Assembly: GCA_045541875.1 (NCBI GenBank)
Contig: JAZQJX010000002.1
Span: forward strand, 1 to 25,191
DNA: 25,191 bases
Origin: RGIG1828 sp045541875
GTDB lineage: Bacteria; Bacillota; Clostridia; UMGS1810
Direction: 5' to 3'
Every line of letters starts with the position of its first letter. Positions within the stretch are counted from its first letter, which is position 1. Positions 16,456 through 25,191 of this stretch are shown here, one piece after another. The position numbers were made by a program, and so were the translations under genes. The notes under the pieces are model-generated. The model was not told the DNA's origin and ran no database searches. It worked only from the letters and a program-made list of their open reading frames with translations.

Positions 16456-19095
16456 ATGAAAAAAAGACTATGTGCACTTTTGACTCTGATGCTTTTTAGT
16501 ATATCCTCTTTTGGTATATACACACCGGCATACAGTGCAGAAGAAATTGTCATACCTTCGGACAGTTACCTTTCTCAGCTTGGAATAAACGAGGGTATAA
16601 ATACCGATGAATCTGCTGAAATTACAAGAGCAGAATTTGTGGCACTTGTTATCAGAGCTCTTAATTTTACTGATGTTCCCACAGCGAATACGGCTTTTTC
16701 AGATTGCACCTCTGAAAAATTTGCTTCGGAGATACAGTATGCATATGATCTTGCCATAACAAGCGGAACTGCAGAAAGCACTTTTTCTCCCGGATTGCCG
16801 GTTTCAAAGGAAACCGCTGCAAAGATGATAGTTTCTGCACTGGGATACACCATGAAAGCAGAGGCAATGGGAGGATTCCCGACAGGGTATATGGCAGTGG
16901 CAAATTCTCTGGACATATTTGACGGCACATCTGTTCACGGCAGTGTGAAAGTGGGTGAAGCCCAGATATTGGTCACAAACATGCTTCTTGCAGATATGGC
17001 AGAATTTGCAGGAGTTAATGGTACAGATATAATTACTGAATCCTATGAGGGCTCAAATCTTTTGATGAAGAGATTTGGTTTTGATACAATTCGCGGTGTG
17101 GTAACTACTGCAGGCCATTTTGCAGTTAATCCTGAATTTGTACAAAAGGGTGACATTGAAATTGACGGCAACTGTTTTAGAACCGATTTAGACGTGGACC
17201 ATCTTTTGGGATATAGTGCACAGATATGGTATGACTCGAAGGATTCAAAAGCCCATGTAATTGTTCCGGATTCACACAATAAAGCCGTTACTCTGGATAT
17301 GTATGACATAGAAGGATTTTCAGACAATACTATTTTTGCATATGATCAGGCAGGAAAACTGAAAAAATATACCCTCGGGTCGGATTACACCTTTATTTTA
17401 AACGGACGCGCGGTTGTGGCAGAGGAAGAAATGCTAAAAGGTGCTCACGGCAGTGCAAAACTTATAGACAATGACAATGATGGAAGCTATGAATTTGTAA
17501 TTTGTAATAGCTGTGAGTATTTTGTAATTTCCGCTATAGATATGATTTCAGGAACAATCTATGACAGTAACAGTACCTTCAGGAAAATTTGCTTTACTGA
17601 TGATGAGTTCAATTATAAAATCACCATAAATGGTGTAAAATCGGAATTTGACCAGCTTAGCAAGGATATGGTGTGCCGTGTGTATATGAGTGAAGACTCA
17701 AAGGTATGCCGTATATATGCCACAGACGAAAAAGTCAGCGGAAATGTCAGCGAGGTGGGAGATGACGGATTTGTCATTGATGACAAGATGTATAAGACAA
17801 CACCCTACTTTGAAAGACTCGGTGAAGAAATTAAAGCAGGTTCTGATTATGAAATTCTCGTTTCCGATAATGGCCTTGCGGTAGGAATTGCAAATTCTAA
17901 AAACAGCGGATTTAACTACGGATACTTTATGGATTACGCCCAGGATAGCGGAATTAACGACGAGATAAAAATAAAACTTTTAACATCGATGGGTGAGATA
18001 GAGGTATACAGTCTTGCTTCAAAGGTCTTTCTTGATGGCGTAAAACTAGGGAAAAACTCTTCTCAAATAAGGGAAAAGCTTGTTTATTCCGGAAGTGGAA
18101 GAAACTATATTCCCCGGTATCAAGTGATACGTTATAAAGCTTCTGAAGATGAAATAACTCATATTGATACATTTGTATCTGCCGCAACACCATGGGTGGT
18201 TGGAAGCAAAACAAATGACGAAGACTCCCTTACCCGTTATGTGGATAAGGTACTGGTAAACTACAGACAAAACACCGATTTTGGTGTTCCCAACGTACCA
18301 ATGAGAGGTGCCATAATATTCCAGGTGCCAAAAGCACTTGAAACAGAGACCGGTGTTGAATATAGTGATGATATGTTTTCTGTTGTAGGAACAGGAGTTA
18401 TGGTTAATAATGAAAAGTATCCTGTTGACGCGTATGATTATGATGAGGAATATGTTCCTCAGGTGGTGGTTTTGTATAATTCCACAAGTGCTGATTTGTC
18501 ACTTTCACCCAATAACATTGCAAAATCAGGAATAGTAATGTCTATTAATCCTGCAATCGACTCCGATGGAGTTCCTTGCCGTGTGCTTAGGATATATGGA
18601 GACGGAATATATACAAAATATTATATGAAAGAGGAAATATACTCAGATCTTAAATCTCTCGATAAGATTCCTGATTCGGGAGATGTTGTGAGACTAAGTT
18701 TTGATGTAAAAGGCTATGTGAACGGAATATCCCTGGACGCAGATTACAATCATAGCGATGGATCAGTGACCATAAACTACGGTGTTGACTCACTTGAAAC
18801 CAGTGCTACTGCGTGGCTGACATATTTTTCAGGTAAAGTGGTTGCCAACAGCACATCATACATTACAATAGACGCTGATAATTCACCTACCGATGCATAT
18901 CTTACCGGAGATACAGTAACACTTCCCGTAAGCTCTCCAAGGTACGTTATATACAATGCTAAGAGTGGCGAAGCGTATTTAGGAAAAGCGGGCAATATTG
19001 TAAGCTCTGCAAGCGGCGGAGAAGAGTCAGCTTCTTATGTGGTATGTAAATCGACATATTATCAGATAAATACTGTATATATCTATATAAATTAG
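16456..19095 (+). CDS. S-layer-type protein with N-terminal SLH domains
   Basis: This 879-residue exported protein has a signal peptide at 1-28 (AYSA-EE). The SLH region spans about 35-190: repeat one has ITRAEF at 56-61, repeat two has FSPGLPVSKETAA, and the third is degenerate (VKVGEAQILV), so anchoring may be weak. The long remainder (about 195-879) is beta-rich and of no family I can name. It contains DNDNDG at 338-343, a likely calcium-binding loop of the kind seen in S-layer proteins. It starts 12 bases after the previous stop with AAGGTG at 16443-16448, and its stop codon overlaps the next gene's ribosome binding site. A structural or scaffolding role in the surface layer is the most reasonable reading. 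Confidence 0.82.
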   Translation: MKKRLCALLTLMLFSISSFGIYTPAYSAEEIVIPSDSYLSQLGINEGINTDESAEITRAEFVALVIRALNFTDVPTANTAFSDCTSEKFASEIQYAYDLAITSGTAESTFSPGLPVSKETAAKMIVSALGYTMKAEAMGGFPTGYMAVANSLDIFDGTSVHGSVKVGEAQILVTNMLLADMAEFAGVNGTDIITESYEGSNLLMKRFGFDTIRGVVTTAGHFAVNPEFVQKGDIEIDGNCFRTDLDVDHLLGYSAQIWYDSKDSKAHVIVPDSHNKAVTLDMYDIEGFSDNTIFAYDQAGKLKKYTLGSDYTFILNGRAVVAEEEMLKGAHGSAKLIDNDNDGSYEFVICNSCEYFVISAIDMISGTIYDSNSTFRKICFTDDEFNYKITINGVKSEFDQLSKDMVCRVYMSEDSKVCRIYATDEKVSGNVSEVGDDGFVIDDKMYKTTPYFERLGEEIKAGSDYEILVSDNGLAVGIANSKNSGFNYGYFMDYAQDSGINDEIKIKLLTSMGEIEVYSLASKVFLDGVKLGKNSSQIREKLVYSGSGRNYIPRYQVIRYKASEDEITHIDTFVSAATPWVVGSKTNDEDSLTRYVDKVLVNYRQNTDFGVPNVPMRGAIIFQVPKALETETGVEYSDDMFSVVGTGVMVNNEKYPVDAYDYDEEYVPQVVVLYNSTSADLSLSPNNIAKSGIVMSINPAIDSDGVPCRVLRIYGDGIYTKYYMKEEIYSDLKSLDKIPDSGDVVRLSFDVKGYVNGISLDADYNHSDGSVTINYGVDSLETSATAWLTYFSGKVVANSTSYITIDADNSPTDAYLTGDTVTLPVSSPRYVIYNAKSGEAYLGKAGNIVSSASGGEESASYVVCKSTYYQINTVYIYIN

Positions 19096-19106
19096 GAGGT
19101 GGTCAA

Positions 19107-22100
19107 GTGTTTAAAAGAATAATCAGTATAATTCTTGCTGTTTTGCTTGTCCAGTCAACAATAGTGGTTTTCGCCTCAGAAGGTACAGTGTATGTAAATG
19201 AAGTTTTTGATGACTATCCTCTGAACTCAATACCTGCCGGAATTAAGATGAGCGGTGTGGATGCCAGAGTTGCGGGAAATGCCGGAGGAAACAAATTTTT
19301 GTATTCCAAAATGTGGGGAAGCGGTGCGGCAATAAAGATTCCTCTTCCTGCTTTGGGAGATAAAATTGTAATATCATTTGATATTATGTTAAAAGGTGAT
19401 GACTACTCCGGAAGCATCCTTAATATTAATAATACGGCGTCTTTGCTTAAAATTTCAGACAATGGTCTGGTCACTTTGGAAGACGGATATGAAGCAGGCA
19501 GTCTGATTAGCGGAAAATGGAGTCATTATGACGTATATATAGATTATGTCAATAAATGCTATGACCTATATATAGGAGGAAAAAAGAAAGTAGAAAAAAG
19601 ATATTTCAGCCAGGGTATATCAAAGCCCAGTGATATTTCTTTTACTTTCAATGTATCCGGTTCAGACAGCATAGGAGAAATCTTTGTTGATAATGTAAGA
19701 GCATATCAGAGCACTTATCCTCTGGAAGAAAAGAAGTTCCCAAAAAAGACTCCCAGCACGGAGGTCAGAGATTTTACACCTGCTACAGAGAAAAAGGATG
19801 ACAATGTAATATATATAGATTCCTACGGAAGAAGCGGTCTTTCGGGAGGGGCTGTCAAGTTCATACAAAAAGACGGCTCAAGCACAGGATGGGGACAGAT
19901 GAATGAAAAAGAACCTGAATGTATCCATTTTAATCAGGTTTCTACATATGATAGCTGGGCAGAGGTTACAACAGGAATAACAGAGGAAGTTCCAAACTTT
20001 ATTTTCCAGGCGGATATATATATTGTTAATTTATCTACCGGTAGTGCAACCCTTGCCAGAACCTACGATGCCTCCAGAAGATACAGCACTTTGCTCACTT
20101 TGTCATCTAATGGAAGTGTTGTTGTAAATAATGCGGAGACTGTTGGGACTATACCATTTGGCCAGTGGACAAATTATGCAGTTGCAGTAGATTACATATC
20201 CGGCAATGCGGATGTTTATATTAACGGCAGACTTGTTAAAGAAAATGCATCGCCTCTTGATGGAGGTGGAATTATTCCCACAATGGTGGAATTAAAGATA
20301 AACACAGCCCCGGCGGAGGGACACAACGAAATGTATATAAATAACATTAAGGCATACAACGGAACAAAACTTCGTGAGTTTGAACCTCAGAACATACAAA
20401 GCAATGTTTCTGAAAACAAAGAGGGAATATATAAGACTACTCAGGAATCTGAAGCCGACGCCAAAAAGAAGCTGGGTAGCGACAGTGTGTTTATGACCGG
20501 TTGTAATTATTACTTTGCAAACGGGGAAAAGAAAACATATTCATCCCATGAGGGTGCATATAAAACCTCATCAGCGCCGGCTATGGTATCATTACAACTT
20601 GTGTCAGACACCTTGGGTGTTAAACTTGAGAACAAAGATGATGGCCTATATGTGAATGGAAAGAAAACCAACATCAGCACAGAGGAAAAGAACTCCCTTG
20701 TCTATGTTGACATTGCATCCCTTGCCGGTGAGGTTCTTTCAAAATATGTATATGCTGATCCCAGAGGAATGGTTCTGGTTTCAGATACAGACAGAGGCTA
20801 TTCCAACTCCATAAACAGTATGAATACACTTGAGGACTCAGACTTTTTGTATCGATATATGCAGTTTGAAAGACCCGATGGTGACAGGATATATGAGGAC
20901 ATAAAGAACACTTCATATAAAGAACATCCCAGGATGTTTATAAGGAAGTCGGAAATCTCTGCTTTGAGAGAAAAAATTCAGAGTAGTGAAATGCTCAAAA
21001 ATGAACTTTCCGACCTTTTGGTAAAATGTGAGAACTATCTGGACGCAGACCCGGTTAAGTATGAAATCCCTGATGGTCTCAGATTGTTTAGTTCATGTTA
21101 CACGGTAAAAACAAGACTTATTGACCTTGGTGTTGCATATCTGATAACCGGTGATAATAAATACAGGGAAAGAATGTGGGTAGAAGTCCAAAATGCTCTT
21201 TCGTGGAAAGACTGGAATCTTGAAAACCACTTCCTGGATTCGGGAGAAATCGGACCCGGTATTGCCTTTGCCTATGATATTCTCTATGATTATCTGACAG
21301 AAGAGGAAAGGCAGTATTACCGCGACAGAGTTGAGGAATTGTATCTTGATTTTGCAGTAGGAGTATACACTGGAGAAAGCTCCTTTGCGGCGATGGACGG
21401 AAGAATGACGAGAACAAACTGGGGTGCAGTAATTGCCAACAGTATGCTTATGTGTGCTCTTGCATTTATAGATGATGAGCCTGCTGACAGTGAATTTACT
21501 GAAAAATGTAAATTCATAGCGCAGTGTGCTCTTCAGTCTCATGAATTTTCTTTTGAAATTCCATTCCCCGACGGAGATATTTCCGAGGGTATTGCATATT
21601 GGTCCTACTTTGTAGAGAGTCTTGGATGGACACTGAAAACACTTGAAAATATGTGTGGCTCTGATTATGGTTGTCTCGATTCACCCGGATATCCTGTTAT
21701 GGCGGAATTTGAACTTTATGTTCAGACTGCAAACGGAGTGTATGCTCACTGTGACACTGCCTACGATGACCCCAATGTTCCGATTGTCCCCGAAACCTAT
21801 CTGATTTCCCAGTTCTACGGGGATGATCGTCAGATGGAAGTTTTAGATGTTTTCAGACGTAATATGGGAAGAGGTCTTGGCGCAAGAGGACTTTTGTGGT
21901 ATCAACTTCCTGAAGGTGATGTTGATCCTGATTCTTATTCTCTTGATAAGCGTTTTTCACAGAGTCTTACCGTTATGCGTTCAAACTGGGGAAATGAAAG
22001 TTCATACCTTGGTGTGAGTTGCGGAACAATCCATTCCGAATCCCATCTTGACAAAGGCTCATTCCTTTATGAAAACCGTGGCGAAAGATGGTTCGTTGAT

Positions 22101-23432
22101 ATTGGTAAGGATGATTATAATATTCCCGGATACCATGGAGATGCTGCTTACACTATCTACAGAAAAAGGGCAGAAGGACACAACACACTTGTTATAAATC
22201 CGGTGGTAGATGTACCTGAACAGATTCCTTATTCAAACCCGCAGGTTATCAAGTTTGAAGCCAAGCCAAAGGGAGCTATAACCATCTGCGATCTTACAGA
22301 AGCATATGCAAATGAGGTTAAGTATTACAAAAGAGGCTTCCTTATGAGCGAGGACAGAAATACACTTGTAGTTCAGGATGAGCTTGAATTTAAAAAGCCT
22401 TCAAATGAGTTCTATCATTTCCTGCATACTGAAGGTAATATTACAATACTCCCCGACGGTAAAAGTGCTGTTGTTGAGCAAAACGGAAAAACCTTGAGAG
22501 TTGAAGTAATATGTGATGCTCCAGAGTGGAAACTTGAAAGAAGAGACACCTCCCCGCTTTTTGAAGCAACAAATAAGGACGGAGAATATTCAAGAGATGC
22601 CTTTTCAAAATTGACCATAGTCGGAAAAGCATCAGGAAAACTCAATATAAGTGTGAAAATGATTCCTGTAGATGGAAGAACATATCTCGACCACACTCTC
22701 GTTCCCATGGATCAGTGGACAATTCCCGATGGTGAAATTGTAGAAAGTGCAACTCTTGACTATATTAAAATGAACGGTAGAGTTATTGATAACTTTATGC
22801 CTACAACAGTAAAATATACAGTTGATATAAATTATGGTGACAGCATTTTAATAGAGGCAGCCTCATCTGATGCAACTGTTGAAATTCAGCAGGCAAAGGA
22901 CATTTCTGATACTGCAAAAATCACAGTAAAGGCAGCAGATGGATTCACAAGAGTGTATGAAGTAAACTTCAATGTTGTTGTGACCGTTACAGACAAGTCA
23001 ATTTACGGTACAACTCAGGTTGGACTGCCTGAGGGAGCAAAATTCCTTGATATCCACTCCGTAAATGCAAGTCATATTCCTCAACCGGAAAATACTCCTG
23101 AAAATGTGACAGACGGAAACTTCAAAACCAGATGGTCAGCTGATGCCAGCGGAGCATATATTGAACTCGATCTTGGGCAGGCAAAGGACATATCAGGAGT
23201 TGCCATAGCATTTATGGATGGCTCTTTGAGATTTTCAAAATATGAAATTCTTGTCTCTGAGGATAATTTCAATTACACCAGAATATTCAATGGTAAATCC
23301 ACAGGCCAAACAGAAGAATATGAGTATCTCAATGCTCCTGTAAGAGCACGATATGTAAGACTTATAGGCTTTGGAAACACCGAGAATGAATGGAACAGTG
23401 TGACAGAATTCAGACCATATACTATTTCTTAA
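19107..23432 (+). CDS. Secreted heparinase II/III-type lyase with LamG-like and F5/8 C domains
   Basis: This 1441-residue protein is translated from GTG 19107 with AGGAGGT at 19094-19100. The signal peptide (about 1-24) is followed by two LamG-like sandwiches (about 27-210 and 240-425). A lyase core (about 458-1185) is closely similar to the core of the protein at 10435, including the copper-amine-oxidase-like N segment. Matching site residues are Asn771, Tyr831, His976/His980 (HSESHLDKGSF) and His1025. The C-terminus differs: a cadherin-like beta domain (about 1210-1292) and an F5/8 type C (discoidin/CBM32-like) domain (about 1305-1441; NVTDGNFKTRWSA, IELDLG, ARYVRLIGFG) replace the A-type module and tail. 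It probably attacks the same class of acidic polysaccharide but is targeted by different binding domains. Confidence 0.87.
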   Translation: MFKRIISIILAVLLVQSTIVVFASEGTVYVNEVFDDYPLNSIPAGIKMSGVDARVAGNAGGNKFLYSKMWGSGAAIKIPLPALGDKIVISFDIMLKGDDYSGSILNINNTASLLKISDNGLVTLEDGYEAGSLISGKWSHYDVYIDYVNKCYDLYIGGKKKVEKRYFSQGISKPSDISFTFNVSGSDSIGEIFVDNVRAYQSTYPLEEKKFPKKTPSTEVRDFTPATEKKDDNVIYIDSYGRSGLSGGAVKFIQKDGSSTGWGQMNEKEPECIHFNQVSTYDSWAEVTTGITEEVPNFIFQADIYIVNLSTGSATLARTYDASRRYSTLLTLSSNGSVVVNNAETVGTIPFGQWTNYAVAVDYISGNADVYINGRLVKENASPLDGGGIIPTMVELKINTAPAEGHNEMYINNIKAYNGTKLREFEPQNIQSNVSENKEGIYKTTQESEADAKKKLGSDSVFMTGCNYYFANGEKKTYSSHEGAYKTSSAPAMVSLQLVSDTLGVKLENKDDGLYVNGKKTNISTEEKNSLVYVDIASLAGEVLSKYVYADPRGMVLVSDTDRGYSNSINSMNTLEDSDFLYRYMQFERPDGDRIYEDIKNTSYKEHPRMFIRKSEISALREKIQSSEMLKNELSDLLVKCENYLDADPVKYEIPDGLRLFSSCYTVKTRLIDLGVAYLITGDNKYRERMWVEVQNALSWKDWNLENHFLDSGEIGPGIAFAYDILYDYLTEEERQYYRDRVEELYLDFAVGVYTGESSFAAMDGRMTRTNWGAVIANSMLMCALAFIDDEPADSEFTEKCKFIAQCALQSHEFSFEIPFPDGDISEGIAYWSYFVESLGWTLKTLENMCGSDYGCLDSPGYPVMAEFELYVQTANGVYAHCDTAYDDPNVPIVPETYLISQFYGDDRQMEVLDVFRRNMGRGLGARGLLWYQLPEGDVDPDSYSLDKRFSQSLTVMRSNWGNESSYLGVSCGTIHSESHLDKGSFLYENRGERWFVDIGKDDYNIPGYHGDAAYTIYRKRAEGHNTLVINPVVDVPEQIPYSNPQVIKFEAKPKGAITICDLTEAYANEVKYYKRGFLMSEDRNTLVVQDELEFKKPSNEFYHFLHTEGNITILPDGKSAVVEQNGKTLRVEVICDAPEWKLERRDTSPLFEATNKDGEYSRDAFSKLTIVGKASGKLNISVKMIPVDGRTYLDHTLVPMDQWTIPDGEIVESATLDYIKMNGRVIDNFMPTTVKYTVDINYGDSILIEAASSDATVEIQQAKDISDTAKITVKAADGFTRVYEVNFNVVVTVTDKSIYGTTQVGLPEGAKFLDIHSVNASHIPQPENTPENVTDGNFKTRWSADASGAYIELDLGQAKDISGVAIAFMDGSLRFSKYEILVSEDNFNYTRIFNGKSTGQTEEYEYLNAPVRARYVRLIGFGNTENEWNSVTEFRPYTIS

Positions 23433-23444
23433 GGAGGAAAAGAC

Positions 23445-25055
23445 GTGAAGAAAGCAATTTCAGTAGTTTTAATGCTTATCCTGATTGTTTCGACTATTCC
23501 CGCTTTTTCAGCAGGTAATACCTTAAGTGTTGAAGACGGCGAAATTTTATATTCTCTTCCTGAATATTTTACTGTTACCGGTGCCTACGGTTCTACCGTA
23601 GTATACTATCTCAACGATGAGCTGATTGGGATAGGAAATGAATTCGGAGAGATAGAAGTTCCGGATCTTGCATACGGCAAATATAACCTGAAGGCAGTTC
23701 TTATCTCCGGAAGCAGATCAGAGGTAGTAAGTTCAGATTTTAGTTATGCAAAAAGAGCGGTAACAATGTCACAGAATGAGAATTTTGATGTTTTCTACAG
23801 TGAAGAGGACTCAAAAATTGCTTCGGAAAGAGTAAGCTCCGAGGTTGCAAGAGTTGGTTTTGCACTGTATAACGGATATAATGCAGATGCTTACTATGCC
23901 CCCGGTGCCAGCGGAGAAGAGGGAGACGGTGCATTTAAACTTGAAGTAAATACAGACGAAAAGCTTGTTGCATACAATGCATACTTTGAAAGCACAAAAT
24001 TTAAGGGCTTTTCAGATGGCATAACTGAAATCGAATTTGATATAAAGTTTGCATCTGATAAAGCGGATCAGATACGTTTTACCGATCTGCACATGTGGCC
24101 CGGTGCCGGAACCGACCTTATTAAGGATGGAAAATGGGGAGGAACGCAGATTGCAGTGGGGACAGGCTGGTCTCATGTTAAAATAATTAATGATTCAGTC
24201 AGAGAAAAGGTCTCTTTTGAGGTGAACGGAGATGTGATAGTTGACAACGCTGACTATCTTCAAAGTTCGTCTTACATAAACGAATCGATAAGATACACCT
24301 TGGTTCAGGAAATACCCAGAAATCCCGGTGAAGTCAGAGCCGGATTTTCCATAGACAATTTCAGAGCGGAAAACTTTAAGTTGTATGAGGGAATACAGAA
24401 TGTTACCGCTGTGGTGTCAGGAGAGGAAATGCCGGAGGAAGATTTTGTATCCTATGATGCCGAGGAGTTGCGTGTGAATTTTTCCGATCCTTTGAATCCT
24501 TCAACTGTTTCAAAAAAGACTGTAAGTCTTAAAACCACCTACGGAAAACAAATTTCCCTTGACAGTGTAGAGTGTATCGGAGAAGGAAAAACCATTTCGA
24601 TAATTCCCAAAGAGGCGCTTATGCCCGGCGAGGACTATATTGTTATAATCTCCGGCGACACTCAGTATTTGGACGGTGTTGATTTTGACATTCCGTATGA
24701 GGCTGTATTTTCCACAAATCCGGCATATATTGACAACAGTGTGGAACTTCTTACAAACGGAAATCCTCTCTACATTTCAGACCAGATAAGAAGAGGAAGA
24801 CCTCTCACTGCGGTTGTGAATTATGAAAACGTAAGCGGTGATCAGCTTGATGCAACATACATTCTCACTGCAAGAAAAGACGGTAGACTTGTTGCAATCA
24901 CATCCAGTACAGTAAGCTTTTCGGAAGGAGAAGAGGGAACATTCGAGTTTGGATTCGACAGCGAAACGGACGTGAGCGGATGTCAGATACAGCTAATAGT
25001 ATGTGATAGTCTTGAAAAGATGAATGCTCTTGATAAATTTATACTGATAAGTTAA
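23445..25055 (+). CDS. Secreted protein with LamG-like, SbsA-type Ig-like and shared tail domains
   Basis: This 536-residue protein starts at GTG 23445 with AAGGAGG at 23431-23437, overlapping the previous stop. The signal peptide (1-23, AFSA-GN) is followed by an Ig-like domain (about 30-105) and a LamG/concanavalin-like domain (about 130-315; GWSHVKII, SFEVNGDVIVDN). A Big_5/SbsA-like Ig domain (about 318-425) contains NFSDPLNPSTVSKKTVSL and ALMPGEDYIVIISG. The last 105 residues resemble the tail domain of the modular proteins (ILTARKDGRLVAIT, CDSLEKMNAL). There is no SLH, sortase or catalytic signature. It is the last gene of the operon. A surface-associated carbohydrate-binding or scaffold role is inferred. 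Confidence 0.83.
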   Translation: MKKAISVVLMLILIVSTIPAFSAGNTLSVEDGEILYSLPEYFTVTGAYGSTVVYYLNDELIGIGNEFGEIEVPDLAYGKYNLKAVLISGSRSEVVSSDFSYAKRAVTMSQNENFDVFYSEEDSKIASERVSSEVARVGFALYNGYNADAYYAPGASGEEGDGAFKLEVNTDEKLVAYNAYFESTKFKGFSDGITEIEFDIKFASDKADQIRFTDLHMWPGAGTDLIKDGKWGGTQIAVGTGWSHVKIINDSVREKVSFEVNGDVIVDNADYLQSSSYINESIRYTLVQEIPRNPGEVRAGFSIDNFRAENFKLYEGIQNVTAVVSGEEMPEEDFVSYDAEELRVNFSDPLNPSTVSKKTVSLKTTYGKQISLDSVECIGEGKTISIIPKEALMPGEDYIVIISGDTQYLDGVDFDIPYEAVFSTNPAYIDNSVELLTNGNPLYISDQIRRGRPLTAVVNYENVSGDQLDATYILTARKDGRLVAITSSTVSFSEGEEGTFEFGFDSETDVSGCQIQLIVCDSLEKMNALDKFILIS

Positions 25056-25091
25056 TCAATTGGGAAACCAAATACTAAAAACAGTAATAGA

Positions 25092-25126
25092 GGGGGATGT
25101 AAAACTGAGTTTTACATCACCCTTTT
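25092..25126 (+). terminator. Operon terminator
   Basis: Bases 25092-25104 pair with 25110-25122 (12 of 13 positions) around a CTGAG loop, followed by TTTT. The hairpin lies 36 bases after the last stop codon. It is the only hairpin terminator I see after 4865, so it closes the transcript that starts near 7499. Confidence 0.85.
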
Positions 25127-25151
25127 CCTATATTAGGCAAAAATGTTAGAC

Positions 25152-25180
25152 TTGAAAAATGCTGTATTTTCTGTTATTAT
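25152..25180 (+). promoter_or_regulatory. Sigma-A promoter for a gene beyond the right edge
   Basis: TTGAAA (25152-25157) and TATTAT (25175-25180) are 17 bases apart, just after the operon terminator. A TATAAT at 25185-25190 is badly spaced from this -35. The gene it serves lies outside the window. Confidence 0.55.
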
Positions 25181-25191
25181 ATTATATAATG

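Noticed and set aside
10435..23432. Naming the lyases as heparin lyases or assigning a specific polymer
   Set aside because: The heparinase II/III fold covers many substrates, including alginate, chondroitin and plant or bacterial acidic glycans. Nothing in the sequence fixes the polymer.

Overview
The window looks like part of a polysaccharide-degradation and cell-surface locus from an anaerobic Clostridia-type member of the Firmicutes (Bacillota). The evidence is: moderate-to-low GC content, strong AGGAGG-type ribosome binding sites with several GTG starts, a textbook sigma-A promoter, S-layer homology (SLH) domains, and very large secreted multidomain lyases. All credible genes are on the + strand. 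There are no transporters, regulators, tRNAs, rRNAs, mobile elements or CRISPR arrays. No gene-free stretch exceeds about 190 bases.

Region 1 (1-4782) holds two paralogous secreted proteins with no visible catalytic domain; the first is cut off by the window's left edge. Both are chains of a beta-sandwich-like module of about 170 residues that begins with a GYGTYFxGLP-type motif, and both end in the same tail domain of about 95 residues. I see three subtypes of the module (A, B and C). They are shuffled between the two proteins and recur on a lyase further downstream. An 18-bp perfect palindrome (2171-2188) precedes the second gene, and hairpins follow both genes.

Region 2 (4948-7425) is a cytoplasmic GH2 enzyme of the beta-mannosidase type, preceded by a terminator and an odd-centred 19-bp inverted repeat.

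Region 3 (7464-25126) reads as one operon of eight genes. It starts at a perfect TTGACA-N17-TATAAT promoter whose start site is overlapped by a second palindrome sharing the 12-bp core CGAAACGTTTCG with the first. It ends at a hairpin terminator at 25092-25126. The first three genes encode proteins without signal peptides: two tandem paralogues of an unrecognised TIM-barrel-like family, then a compact GH20-like enzyme. The next five are secreted: a heparinase II/III-type lyase, two SLH-anchored S-layer-type proteins, a second paralogous lyase with different flanking domains, and a secreted protein with Ig-like and LamG-like domains.

A working model (inference) is that the secreted lyases and binding proteins attack an acidic polysaccharide at the cell surface, held near an SLH-anchored layer. 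The oligosaccharides would be imported by transporters encoded elsewhere and finished in the cytoplasm by the GH2, GH20-like and TIM-barrel proteins. A LacI-family regulator encoded elsewhere probably controls both blocks. The substrate cannot be named from the sequence: hexosaminidase-like plus lyase chemistry suggests an amino-sugar/uronic-acid polymer, while the GH2 points to mannosides.
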